DNA of 63,732 bases, taken from positions 1 to 63,732 of the forward strand of contig DATJBC010000108.1 of assembly GCA_035515515.1 (NCBI GenBank). Direction: 5' to 3'. The notes below the pieces were generated by a model, which was not told where the DNA came from, did no database searches, and saw only the letters and a list, made by a program, of their open reading frames with translations. The DNA comes from DATJBC01 sp035515515 (lineage in GTDB: Bacteria > Actinomycetota > Acidimicrobiia > Acidimicrobiales > UBA8190). This document shows, piece by piece, positions 25,431-33,502 of the stretch; the stretch's first letter is position 1; each line of letters begins with the position of its first letter. The translations under genes were made by a program, and so were the position numbers.

Positions 25431-26216
25431 TCAGCGCTGGTGCTCGGGGCACCACCAGCTGCTGCGCCCGCCCACGGTGCTGCGCACCAGCTCGGCGCCG
25501 TCCCGGGGGCAGCGCCCGCCCGGGGTGCGCTCGGGCATGAGGTCGCCCAGGTGCGAGCCGCCCCGGGCCATGAGGTCGTCGAGCGTGCGCCGCAGGTGGT
25601 GGTGGAGGCGGCGGTGCTCGGCCGGCGTGAGTGACGACGAGGGCCGCGACGGCGCCAGCGAGGCGCGCCACAGGACCTCGTCGGCGATGAGGTTGCCCAC
25701 CCCCGCCAGCCGGCGCTGGTCCATGAGCCGGGCCTTCACGGCCACCGCGCTCGTCTCGAGGGCCCTGCGCAACTCGGCGGCCCCCACACTGAGGGCATCG
25801 GGCCCGAGGGCCGCCTCGTCGGGGTCGAGCTCGACCCCGCCCAACAGGCGCGGGTCGCGCACCACCAGCCGGCTGCCGCCGACGAAGTCGATGGCGAAGC
25901 GGTCCCACGCGGCGACGGCACGGTCGCTCGAGTAGACGAGGCGGTCCACCCCCGCCTTGCCGTCCACGAGCAGGCGCCCGGTCATGCCGAAGCGCAGCCC
26001 CAGGCGGGGCGCCGTGCCACCCTCGGTGTCGAGGACGAGCAGCTTGCCGCGGCGGCGTGCCGCGCTGAAACGGCGCCCCTCGAGGGCGGCGCGCAAGGGG
26101 CCCGGCCGGGCGCGGCGCACGAAGCGGGGGTCGGCCACCTCGACGCGCCGCACCACCCGGCCGAGCACCCCCTCGGCCACCCGCCGGTAGGCCTCGACCT
26201 CGGGCAACTCGGGCAC
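25431..26216 (-). CDS. Fpg/Nei-family DNA glycosylase with atypical zinc finger
   Basis: Bifunctional base-excision glycosylase/AP lyase of 261 residues. Start PELPEVE provides the N-terminal Pro nucleophile and catalytic Glu after initiator removal; RGKLLVLD has the conserved Lys; FGMTGRL and the helix-two-turn-helix LAGVGNLIADEVLWRASLAP follow. The C-terminal finger reads CPRDGAELVRSTVGGRSSWWCPEHQ: one Cys of each usual CxxC pair is replaced (CxxD and CxxH). Family placement is sure; Fpg (8-oxoG) versus Nei specificity is not. The GTG at 26216 is 25 bp from the divergent FrhB-like gene start. Confidence 0.9.
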   Translation of the reverse strand: MPELPEVEAYRRVAEGVLGRVVRRVEVADPRFVRRARPGPLRAALEGRRFSAARRRGKLLVLDTEGGTAPRLGLRFGMTGRLLVDGKAGVDRLVYSSDRAVAAWDRFAIDFVGGSRLVVRDPRLLGGVELDPDEAALGPDALSVGAAELRRALETSAVAVKARLMDQRRLAGVGNLIADEVLWRASLAPSRPSSSLTPAEHRRLHHHLRRTLDDLMARGGSHLGDLMPERTPGGRCPRDGAELVRSTVGGRSSWWCPEHQR

Positions 26217-26228
26217 GAGCGGCGACGC

Positions 26229-26234
26229 TACTGT
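26229..26234 (+). promoter_or_regulatory. Leaderless -10 box for the FrhB-like gene
   Basis: TACTGT followed by 7 nt and the GTG at 26242, with no ribosome site. This spacing supports 26242 rather than the in-frame GTG at 26233 as start. The box lies only 13 bp from the start of the divergent glycosylase gene. Confidence 0.5.
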
Positions 26235-26241
26235 GGGCGCC

Positions 26242-27363
26242 GTGCCTCCCGAGAAGCCGCACTGGGCCCACCTCTACCAGGAGGTGGTGACCTCCGGGCT
26301 GTGCACCGGGTGCGCGGGCTGCATCATCGCCTGCCCGCACGACGTCCTGAAGTACAACGACCAGGACGGCGTGTACCGGCCGTGGAAGGTCGACGAGGAC
26401 GGCGGCCCGGTCGACTGCACCCACGGGGTGAAGGGCTGCACCATGTGCACCCGGGCCTGCCCCCGCTTCCGCACCTGGGAGAGCGAGATCGACACCTTTC
26501 TCTTCGGCCGTGAGCGCGCCGCCGAGGAGGTGGCGGGCATCGCCGGCGACATCGTGCTCGCCCGGGCCACCGACCCCGCCGTGCACGATGTCGGCCAGGA
26601 CGGCGGGCTCGTGTCGGCCATCTTGATCTGGGCCCTCGAGCACGACGTCATCGACGCCGCCCTGGTGTCGGCGGTGGAGGGCGAAGGGACGTGGAAGGCC
26701 GTCCCCGCCGTGGCCCGCACCCGCCAGGAGGTCCTGGCCACGGCGGGGTCGCGCTACACCTACTCGGCCAACACCCTCGCCTACCCCGCCGCCGTCGAAG
26801 CCGGGGCCGAGCGCATCGCCCTGGTGGGGATGAGCTGCCAGGCGTCGGTGCCGGCGGTCATGTCGGCCCGCAAGGCGGGCAAGGTGGCGCGCCGCCTGGC
26901 CCTGTCCATCGGCCTGTTGTGCTCGAAGACCTTCGACGACGCCATCTTCGCCGAGCTGTTCGAGGCCAAGTACGGGCTCGAGCGCAGCGCCATCGCCAAG
27001 ATCAACATCAAGGGCGTGTTCCAGGTCTGGATGCAGGACGGCGCGTACCACGAGGTCCCGCTGAAGGAGGGCCACGCCTGGACGCGCGAGGGGTGCAAGG
27101 CCTGCCCCGACTTCGCGGCCGAGCACGCCGACATCTCCACCGGTGGCATCGGCGCCTTCAGCGACTGGACGCTCACCATCGTGCGAACCGACCAGGGCCG
27201 CGACATCATGGCCGGCATGGTGGCCGACGGGGTCGTCGAGACACGTCCCGGTGACGACGACCCCGGCGCCATCGAGCTGTTGCGCAAGCTGGCCCGCGTG
27301 AGCCGGCGCCGCTGGCCCGACCACGCCACGGTGGGGCCCGAGCGCGTCGCGCTCTCCTCCTGA
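26242..27363 (+). CDS. Coenzyme F420 hydrogenase/dehydrogenase beta-subunit family iron-sulfur flavoprotein
   Basis: 373-residue FrhB/FpoF-like protein. The N-terminus has two ferredoxin-type cluster motifs, CTGCAGCIIACP and CTHGVKGCTMCTRACP. The FrhB core follows with GQDGGLVSAILIWALE, ATAGSRYTYSAN, VGMSCQASVP and GLLCSKTFDD, and a further Cys pair in EGCKACPDF. FrhB proteins bind FAD and exchange electrons between F420 and ferredoxin or a partner subunit. No hydrogenase or partner subunit is nearby, so this is a stand-alone member; physiological partner unknown. The presence of an LLM enzyme at 2487 fits F420 use. Confidence 0.88.
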   Translation: MPPEKPHWAHLYQEVVTSGLCTGCAGCIIACPHDVLKYNDQDGVYRPWKVDEDGGPVDCTHGVKGCTMCTRACPRFRTWESEIDTFLFGRERAAEEVAGIAGDIVLARATDPAVHDVGQDGGLVSAILIWALEHDVIDAALVSAVEGEGTWKAVPAVARTRQEVLATAGSRYTYSANTLAYPAAVEAGAERIALVGMSCQASVPAVMSARKAGKVARRLALSIGLLCSKTFDDAIFAELFEAKYGLERSAIAKINIKGVFQVWMQDGAYHEVPLKEGHAWTREGCKACPDFAAEHADISTGGIGAFSDWTLTIVRTDQGRDIMAGMVADGVVETRPGDDDPGAIELLRKLARVSRRRWPDHATVGPERVALSS

Positions 27364-27381
27364 GGCCGGCCCCTCCCGGGC

Positions 27382-28053
27382 TCAGAGCCCGGCCAGGGTG
27401 CGGGCGCTGTGCATGACGGCGTCGAGCATGGGCTCGGTCAGCTTGCGGGTGTTGGTGTTCTGCTGGCTGGGGTGGTACGAGCACACCACGCTGCGCCCGC
27501 CGGGGAGCGTGCCCACCACCCCGTGGCCGAAGCGGGGCCGGGGCCTCAGGCCGAGCACCTCCGCCACCACCTGGTAGGCGAAGCTTCCCAACGCCACGAC
27601 CACCCGCAGCTCCGTCAACAGCGCCAGCTCTCGCTCGAGGAAGGGGCGACACCTATCGCGCTCGGCCGGCGTCGGCTTGTTCTGCGGCGGGGCGCAGCGC
27701 ACCGCCGCCAGCACGTACGCCCCGTGCAGCTCGAGCCCGTCGTCCATCGACACGCTGGTGGGCTGGTTGGCGAGTCCCGCCCGCCACAGCGCGGCGAACA
27801 GCCAGTCACCGGACCTGTCGCCGGTGAAGACCCGGCCCGTCCGGTTCCCGCCGTGCGCCGCGGGGGCGAGCCCCACGAAGACGATGCGCGCCCCCGGGTC
27901 GCCGAACCCGGGGACGGGCCGTCCCCAATACTCCTGGTCGGCGAAGGCGGCACGGCGTTGGCGGGCCACCTGCTCCCGCCACGCCACCAGGCGCGGGCAA
28001 CGCCGGCAGCTCGTGATCTCGGCCGTCAACGCGTCGAGCGGCGGGGCACGCAC
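27382..28053 (-). CDS. Family 5 uracil-DNA glycosylase (UdgB type)
   Basis: 223-residue iron-sulfur uracil-DNA glycosylase. Motif 1 GLAPAAHGGNRTGRVFTGD and motif 2 SYHPSQQNTNT are diagnostic for family 5 (UDGb), which has Ala or Gly in place of the catalytic Asn/Asp and accepts uracil and some deaminated purines. The four cluster Cys are CRRC near the N-terminus and the pair in VRCAPPQNKPTPAERDRC. GTG 28053 gives the expected short N-terminus. It is divergent from the histidine phosphatase gene by 25 bp and convergent with the FrhB-like gene. Confidence 0.92.
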   Translation of the reverse strand: MRAPPLDALTAEITSCRRCPRLVAWREQVARQRRAAFADQEYWGRPVPGFGDPGARIVFVGLAPAAHGGNRTGRVFTGDRSGDWLFAALWRAGLANQPTSVSMDDGLELHGAYVLAAVRCAPPQNKPTPAERDRCRPFLERELALLTELRVVVALGSFAYQVVAEVLGLRPRPRFGHGVVGTLPGGRSVVCSYHPSQQNTNTRKLTEPMLDAVMHSARTLAGL

Positions 28054-28064
28054 GGCCGACAGCG

Positions 28065-28070
28065 TACGAT
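28065..28070 (+). promoter_or_regulatory. Leaderless -10 box for the MSMEG_4193-type gene
   Basis: TACGAT, then 8 nt, then GTG at 28079; no ribosome site. It lies in a 25-bp divergent spacer shared with the uracil-DNA glycosylase gene. Confidence 0.5.
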
Positions 28071-28078
28071 GACACCCC

Positions 28079-28723
28079 GTGCCAACACGGCGAACTCCGG
28101 CTCCTGCCGTCGCGCTCCTGGTCCGCCACGGTCGGACCCCCACGACGGGCACCATCCTCCCCGGTCGGGCGCCGGGCCTGCACCTCTCGGAGGTGGGGCG
28201 GGCCCAGGCGAAGGACACCGCGGCGCGCATCGCCGCCCTGAAGAAGGCGCCCGTGGCGGTGTACGCGTCGCCCCTGGAGCGCGCCATGGAGACGGCCAAG
28301 CCCATCGCGGCGGAGCTGGGGCTCCGGGTGCGGGCCGAGCGGGGGCTGCTCGAGTGCGACTTCGGGACGTGGACGGGGGCCAGGCTCTCCACCCTCCGTC
28401 GCCGCCGCGAGTGGCGCAGCGTCCAGGCCGTCCCGAGCTCCTTCCGGTTCCCCGACGGCGAGTCGTTCCTCGAGATGCAGGCGCGCACCCTGGCGACCCT
28501 CGACCGCCTGGCGGCCCGCCACCACGGCGAGACCTTCGTGGCGGTGTCGCACGCCGATCCGATCAAGGCGGCGGTGGCGGCCACCGCCGGCGTCCCCATC
28601 GACCTCATGCAGCGCCTGGTGGTGTCGCCGTGCTCGGTCACCGCCCTGGTGCGGGGCGACGGCGACGCCTACGTGCTGTGCGTCAACGCCACGTCGTCGC
28701 TGGCCGAGCTGAGCCCCTCATGA
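28079..28723 (+). CDS. Histidine phosphatase, MSMEG_4193 family (actinobacterial three-gene system)
   Basis: 214-residue phosphoglycerate-mutase-like phosphatase. The phosphohistidine motif is ALLVRHGRTP; the second His is in VAVSHADPIKAAVA, and YASPLERAMETA provides the conserved Arg. It matches the MSMEG_4193 group (TIGR03848, as I recall it), which is found with DUF3090 and SCO1664-family genes across actinobacteria. Exactly that order follows here with 4-bp overlaps. The substrate of the group is not known. Start GTG 28079 is leaderless. Confidence 0.88.
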   Translation: MPTRRTPAPAVALLVRHGRTPTTGTILPGRAPGLHLSEVGRAQAKDTAARIAALKKAPVAVYASPLERAMETAKPIAAELGLRVRAERGLLECDFGTWTGARLSTLRRRREWRSVQAVPSSFRFPDGESFLEMQARTLATLDRLAARHHGETFVAVSHADPIKAAVAATAGVPIDLMQRLVVSPCSVTALVRGDGDAYVLCVNATSSLAELSPS

Positions 28724-29217
28724 GCCCCGCGCTCGACCTGGGCGACCTCGACCGCTTCACGGTGGGCGCCGAGGGCCCCGTCGGCCAGCGGGTGTTCCTC
28801 GTGCAGTGCAGGAGTGGCGACACCGTGGTGACCCTCAAGGCCGAGAAGCAGCAGGTGTCGGTGCTGGCCGAGTACCTGGGCCGCCTGCTCGCCCAGGTCG
28901 ACCGGCCCGAGGACCTGCCGTCGGACCTCGAGCTCGAGGCGCCCGCCGAGCCGCACTGGGTCATCGGGACCCTGGGCGTGAGCTACGACGACGACACGGA
29001 CCGCATCGTGCTCGTCGCCGAGGAGCTCGTGGGCGAGGACGAGGAGGGCGACATGGCGCGCTTCACCATCACGCGTGCCCAGGCCGCGGCGTTCGCCATC
29101 CGCGCCACCACCCTCGTCGAAGCGGGCCGGCCCCCGTGCCCGCTGTGCGGCGGGCCGCTCGACCCCTCGGGCCACGAGTGCCCCCGGACCAACGGCCACC
29201 GCCCTCCGGCAACGTGA
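28720..29217 (+). CDS. DUF3090-family protein (actinobacterial three-gene system)
   Basis: 165-residue protein of unknown function, DUF3090. It begins DLGDLDRFTVGAEGPVGQRVF, has the FTITRAQAAAFAIRA block, and ends in a zinc-ribbon-like CPLCGGPLDPSGHECP. The ATG overlaps the stop of the preceding histidine phosphatase gene (ATGA), and its own stop overlaps the next start (GTGA). The set is widely conserved in actinobacteria, often beside mshC; mshC is not the next gene here. Confidence 0.9.
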   Translation: MSPALDLGDLDRFTVGAEGPVGQRVFLVQCRSGDTVVTLKAEKQQVSVLAEYLGRLLAQVDRPEDLPSDLELEAPAEPHWVIGTLGVSYDDDTDRIVLVAEELVGEDEEGDMARFTITRAQAAAFAIRATTLVEAGRPPCPLCGGPLDPSGHECPRTNGHRPPAT

Positions 29218-29900
29218 GGCTCCTGGCCGAAGGCGAGGTCGAGCTCGTCGGCCGCATGCCGTGGAGCTCGAACCACACGTTCCTGGCCACGGTGGCCTGC
29301 GGGGACGACGAGGTGGCGGCGGTCTACAAGCCGGCGCGGGGCGAGCGCCACCTGTGGGACTTCCCCGAGGGGATCTACAAGCGCGAGGTCGCCGCCTACG
29401 AGCTGGCCCAGGCGCTGGGCTGGGACATGGTCCCCGAGACCGTGGCGCGCGACGACGCCCCCCTCGGGCCGGGCTCCCTGCAGCGCTTCGTGGACGCGGA
29501 CTTCTCCCAGCACCACTTCACCCTGGTCGAGGACGAGGCGCTGCACGACCAGCTGCGGGCCATCTGCGCCTTCGACATCGTGGCCAACAACGCCGACCGC
29601 AAGAGCGGGCACTGCCTGCTCGACGAGAGCGGCACGGTGTGGGCCATCGACAACGGGTTGTCGTTCCACGTCGAGCCCAAGCTGCGCACCGTCATCTGGG
29701 AGTTCGCGGGCGAGCGCCTGCCGCCGGGACTGGCCGAGGACCTGGTGCGGGTGGCGCAGTCCCCGCCGGCGTCGCTGCGGGCGCTGTTGTCGGCGCGTGA
29801 GGTCGACGCCATGGCACGGCGGGCCCGGGCCCTCGTCACGGCGGGGCGCTTCCCGGTGCCCGACCCCGACCGCCACCACTACCCCTGGCCGCTGGTCTGA
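29214..29900 (+). CDS. SCO1664-family protein, PI3/4-kinase-like fold
   Basis: 228-residue third member of the three-gene system. It has kinase-like features distantly similar to phosphatidylinositol kinases: a Lys in VAAVYKPARGE, YKREVAAYELAQALGW, a catalytic-loop-like AFDIVANNADRKSGHCLL, and a metal-loop-like VWAIDNGLSFH. This suggests phosphotransfer, yet no substrate is established. The GTG start overlaps the DUF3090 stop by 4 bp. A paired kinase-like protein and phosphatase in one operon suggests opposing reactions; this is inference. Confidence 0.88.
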   Translation: MRLLAEGEVELVGRMPWSSNHTFLATVACGDDEVAAVYKPARGERHLWDFPEGIYKREVAAYELAQALGWDMVPETVARDDAPLGPGSLQRFVDADFSQHHFTLVEDEALHDQLRAICAFDIVANNADRKSGHCLLDESGTVWAIDNGLSFHVEPKLRTVIWEFAGERLPPGLAEDLVRVAQSPPASLRALLSAREVDAMARRARALVTAGRFPVPDPDRHHYPWPLV

Positions 29901-29940
29901 CCGGCGGCCGGCCACCAGGCGACGGCCCGGGCGCCCGGGC

Positions 29941-30459
29941 TCAGCCCTGGGTGAAGTGCAGGTCGAGGAGCCGGCCCTCGCCCATGGCCAGGCCCTCCCA
30001 GGTGGCCAGGTCGACGCCCACGCACGCCAGGGCGGCCGTGGGGAACCGGGCCTCCACCCGGGCCCGCTCGCCGGTGCGCGCCGGCGACACGAGGAGGGCG
30101 GCGAGCTCCTGCACGGTGGGGTTGTGGCCCACCACGAGCACGGCGGCCACGTCGTCGTCGAGGAGGCGCAGCCGGTCGACGACGTCGTCGGGGCCCGCGT
30201 CGTAGAGGGCGCGCTCGACCACGAGCTCGGCTCCCCCCGACAGCTCCGCCACCACCAGCTCCGCCGTCTGGCGGGCGCGCCGGGCCGACGAGGTGAGGAC
30301 GGTGGCGGGTGCGGCGGTGGGGATCGCCCCGTCGTCGAGGTAGCGGCCCACCTCCGACGCCTGCCGGCGGCCACGCGGGGCCAGCGGTCGACCGTGGTCC
30401 TCCTCGGCGTGCGCGGTGGCCTTGGCGTGGCGCAGGACCCACACGGCGCGCGCCGTCAC
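29941..30459 (-). CDS. SixA-like phosphohistidine phosphatase
   Basis: 172-residue histidine phosphatase. The phosphoryl acceptor is in WVLRHAKATAH, the second His in VLVVGHNPTVQELA, and LTSSARRARQTAE carries the conserved Arg; this is the SixA pattern. GTG 30459 overlaps the stop of the upstream DUF459 gene by 4 bp, so it is translationally coupled to an envelope-acylation operon. SixA proteins act on phosphohistidine of signalling proteins; in this context the target is unknown. Confidence 0.85.
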   Translation of the reverse strand: MTARAVWVLRHAKATAHAEEDHGRPLAPRGRRQASEVGRYLDDGAIPTAAPATVLTSSARRARQTAELVVAELSGGAELVVERALYDAGPDDVVDRLRLLDDDVAAVLVVGHNPTVQELAALLVSPARTGERARVEARFPTAALACVGVDLATWEGLAMGEGRLLDLHFTQG

Positions 30460-31856
30460 AGGCGCAGGCCCCACTGGTGGTCGAGGTCCGCGACGGCGGC
30501 CCGCGACAGCAGCTCGGCGCCCGGGGCGGCGATGTGGGTGCCGTCGGGGGCGCGCACCTCCACCTCGTTGCCCGAGGCGTTGGGGAGGAAGCCGGCGAAG
30601 TGGCCCTGGGGGTCCGACAGCACGGGCCACGAGGCGAAGAACGACACGCCCCGGTGCAGCGCGGCCTGGGCGTCGTCGATGCCGTTGAGCACCTGCATCT
30701 TGGCGTTGAGGGCGGGGTCGGCCATGGGGGGCATGCCCACCCACAGCAGGCGGGCCCCCGCGGCGGCCACCGAGGACATGAAGTCGCCCACCCGCCGACC
30801 GTAGGCGGCGTCCCAGGCGGGGGTCCCGTAGGCCAGGGCGGTGCCGCCCTCGACGAAGTTCTGGGGGTCGTTGGCCCCGATGAAGGCCACCACCGCCTCC
30901 GGCTGGTAGCGGGCCAGGTCGCCCTGGAGCTCGGCCGGCCAATTGAAGTAGTCGGGCCGCGACAGCCCGGTGTCGATGTGGCCGTCCAGCACGGCGTGCA
31001 CCACGCCCGTGGCGGCCAGGTCGTTGACCAGGGCCTGGCCGAAGTCGATGCCGAGGGAGTCGCCCACCACGAGGACCCGCAGGGGGGAGCCGGCGCTGGG
31101 CGGGGGCAGCGGCGGCAGGCCGTCGGGGGCCGTCACCGCGGTGGTGGCCCCCGGACCGGGCACGGGCGTCGGCGGCGGGTCGGCGTGCCGGCCGGGCGGG
31201 CGGCGGGCGACGGGGCCCAGCACCTGGAGCACCCCGCTGTTGTTGCGCCCGATGACGCGATCGGCGCCGCTCACCACGTGCGAGAGGCCCAGGGCGTCGG
31301 ACACCGCGGCGATGGGCCGCAGCACGGTGATGGCGGCCGTGCGCCGGGCACCCAGCGGCGCGGCCTGCGCCGAGTGCAGCAGCGCCGGTGCGTCGATCAC
31401 GAGCCACAGGGCGAAGCAGGTCACGCCGGCGGCGAGGGCGCGCCGCCAGCTCACCCGCGCCCGGCTCCGCACGGCACGGTCCCCGGCGACCTCGAGCACG
31501 AACAGCGGCTCGGGGACGGCCACGTCCGGGGCCGCCGCGCCGGCGGCCTCGGGGGGGCGCGCCGGGGGCGTCGGCACGGCGGGGGGGAACGCCCGGCCCA
31601 CGTGGTGCGGGACACCGATCACGGCGGGCGCCCGCGGCGGCGCCAGCACCGCCGCGCGGCGCGGGGCCGGCGGGCCCCAGCGGCCCGGCCGCCGCGTGGC
31701 GCGGTCGCGCCCACCCGGGGCACGCGCGCCGTCGCGTCGCGCGGGGCGTCGCGGCCCCGCCATGGCGCCCCCCCGGTCGGCGCCCCCTGCGCCGGCCTCG
31801 GTGGGCGCGGCGGTGACGGGCATCTCGAGCGCGATGTCGGGGGGGCTCTCGGTCAT
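30456..31856 (-). CDS. DUF459/SGNH-hydrolase-like membrane-anchored protein
   Basis: 466-residue protein with a long Pro/Arg/Ala-rich cytoplasmic N-terminus, one membrane helix at about 135-155 (LAAGVTCFALWLVIDAPALL), and an outside SGNH domain. SGNH blocks are VVGDSLGIDFG (Ser nucleophile), IGANDPQN and DGTHIAAPG (Asp and His). The family DUF459 usually accompanies an MBOAT O-acyltransferase in surface polysaccharide acetylation, the role proposed here; the MBOAT gene lies 83 bp upstream on the same strand. The downstream SixA gene overlaps by 4 bp. Confidence 0.85.
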   Translation of the reverse strand: MTESPPDIALEMPVTAAPTEAGAGGADRGGAMAGPRRPARRDGARAPGGRDRATRRPGRWGPPAPRRAAVLAPPRAPAVIGVPHHVGRAFPPAVPTPPARPPEAAGAAAPDVAVPEPLFVLEVAGDRAVRSRARVSWRRALAAGVTCFALWLVIDAPALLHSAQAAPLGARRTAAITVLRPIAAVSDALGLSHVVSGADRVIGRNNSGVLQVLGPVARRPPGRHADPPPTPVPGPGATTAVTAPDGLPPLPPPSAGSPLRVLVVGDSLGIDFGQALVNDLAATGVVHAVLDGHIDTGLSRPDYFNWPAELQGDLARYQPEAVVAFIGANDPQNFVEGGTALAYGTPAWDAAYGRRVGDFMSSVAAAGARLLWVGMPPMADPALNAKMQVLNGIDDAQAALHRGVSFFASWPVLSDPQGHFAGFLPNASGNEVEVRAPDGTHIAAPGAELLSRAAVADLDHQWGLRL

Positions 31857-31939
31857 GGTTCGATGCGCAACGGCGTCACCCGTCGGTCGGCGCCCTGCGC
31901 CGGTCGGGCCGCACCCTCGGCACCCGACGTCGCCGCGAC

Positions 31940-33364
31940 TCAGAAGCGGTAGTAGATGAACGGTGCGACGCCTTGGGGGCCGAGCGTCGTGATGCCCAGC
32001 AGGACTGCCCCCAGTATGGCCCCCTGCACGGCCCACGGTTGCCGGGCGAAGACCTCCTGGGCGCGGCCGACCAGCCCGCCCGGCAGGTACTGCAGGGCGA
32101 CGGTGCCGACCACGGTCACGACCACGAGCGGCGTGACCAGGGGAGCGCCACCCCACGCGGTGAACAACCGCCCGAGCATGGTCGTGGCCGTCGAGAACGA
32201 GTCGGCGCGGAAGAAGATCCAGCCCAGGCACACGACGTGGAAGGTCACGAGGCGGGCCGCGACCAGGCGGGCGGCCCCCTCGGGCACGGCCGGCAGCCCG
32301 TGGCGCTGGCGCTGTTGGCGCCGGAGGTGGCCCCCGACCTGGCCGACGCCGTGGAGGGCACCCCACGCCACGAAGGTCCAGGCCGCGCCGTGCCACAGGC
32401 CGCCCAGGACCATGGTGACCATGATGTTGCGGGCCACCACCCACCGCGAGCCCCGCGAGCCCCCGAGGGGGATGTAGAGGTAGTCCCGCAGCCACCGGGA
32501 GAGCGTCATGTGCCACCGCCGCCAGAAGTCCTGGAGGTTCCGGGCCGTGTAGGGGGCGTTGAAGTTGTCGGGGAACCGGAACCCGAGGAACAACGCCAGC
32601 CCGATGGCGATGTCGGTGTACCCGCTGAAGTCGGCGTAGATCTGCACGGCGAAGCCGTAGGCGGCGAAGAGGATCTCGAGGGCCGAGTGCTGGTCGGGCG
32701 CGGCGAAGACGGGCGTGACGATGGCCGTCTGGATGTACGACGAGATGACCACCTTCTTGAACAGCCCCGACGCCACCAGCCACGCGGCGCGCCCGAAGTC
32801 GATGGCCGCCGCGTCCCGGCGCGAGCGGATCTGGGGGAGCAGCTCGCCCCCCCGCACGATGGGCCCCGCCACCAGGTGGGGGAAGAACGACAGGTACACC
32901 GCCAGGTCCCCCGCACGGGCGGGCCCGATCCGCCCCCGGTAGACGTCCACGACGTAGCTGAGCGCCATGAAGGTGAAGAACGACACGCCCACCGGGAGCG
33001 TCACCGTCAACAGCGGCAGCAACCGGCCCGTGCCCGCGTCGCGCAGGAGGTTGTCTACGTTCACGGCCAGGAAGCCGTAGTACTTGAACCACCCCAGGAT
33101 CCCGAGCAGCACCGCCACCGTGATCCCGAGGGCGACGCGCCGGCGACGGTCGTCTGCCAGGCGCGCCAGGACCGTCGCCCCCAGGTGGGCCACGACCGTG
33201 ACGGCGCCCAACAGGAAGACGAAGCGCCAGTCCCACCAGCTGTAGAAGACGTAGCTGGCCACGACCATGGCGAGCTTCCACGACCGGGGATGGGGGTTGA
33301 GGAGCCAGCTCGCCGTGAACACCACGGCGAAGAAGATGGCGAAGTCGATGGTGGGGAACAGCAT
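31940..33364 (-). CDS. MBOAT-family O-acyltransferase (AlgI-like)
   Basis: 474-residue multi-pass membrane acyltransferase. Typical segments are YVFYSWWDWRFVFLL, LGWFKYYGFLAVNVDNLL, LPVGVSFFTF, YADFSGYTDIAIGLALFLGFRFPDNFNAPY, DFWRRWHMTLSRWLRDYLYIPLGG, and the catalytic His in LGGLWHGAAWTF. AlgI-type proteins pass acetyl groups across the membrane to an SGNH partner that modifies polysaccharide. The DUF459 protein encoded just downstream is the natural partner. The target polymer is unknown. Confidence 0.93.
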   Translation of the reverse strand: MLFPTIDFAIFFAVVFTASWLLNPHPRSWKLAMVVASYVFYSWWDWRFVFLLGAVTVVAHLGATVLARLADDRRRRVALGITVAVLLGILGWFKYYGFLAVNVDNLLRDAGTGRLLPLLTVTLPVGVSFFTFMALSYVVDVYRGRIGPARAGDLAVYLSFFPHLVAGPIVRGGELLPQIRSRRDAAAIDFGRAAWLVASGLFKKVVISSYIQTAIVTPVFAAPDQHSALEILFAAYGFAVQIYADFSGYTDIAIGLALFLGFRFPDNFNAPYTARNLQDFWRRWHMTLSRWLRDYLYIPLGGSRGSRWVVARNIMVTMVLGGLWHGAAWTFVAWGALHGVGQVGGHLRRQQRQRHGLPAVPEGAARLVAARLVTFHVVCLGWIFFRADSFSTATTMLGRLFTAWGGAPLVTPLVVVTVVGTVALQYLPGGLVGRAQEVFARQPWAVQGAILGAVLLGITTLGPQGVAPFIYYRF

Positions 33365-33502
33365 GCGTCGACCACCCGCGCTTGGTGCCGGCCGGCGTCG
33401 ACGCGCCGCGCCGGACCCAACCGGGTGCAGGCTACCGCGGGGCCGGGCGGCCCCCGCGGGCGGTGCGTGCGGCGCGCCGGGGCGCCGTTGCTGACGGTCC
33501 CG

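Noticed and set aside
30456..33281. 941-residue minus-strand frame joining the MBOAT region with the DUF459 gene
   Set aside because: The upstream part is out of frame with the real MBOAT protein; only the part from 31856 has family motifs.
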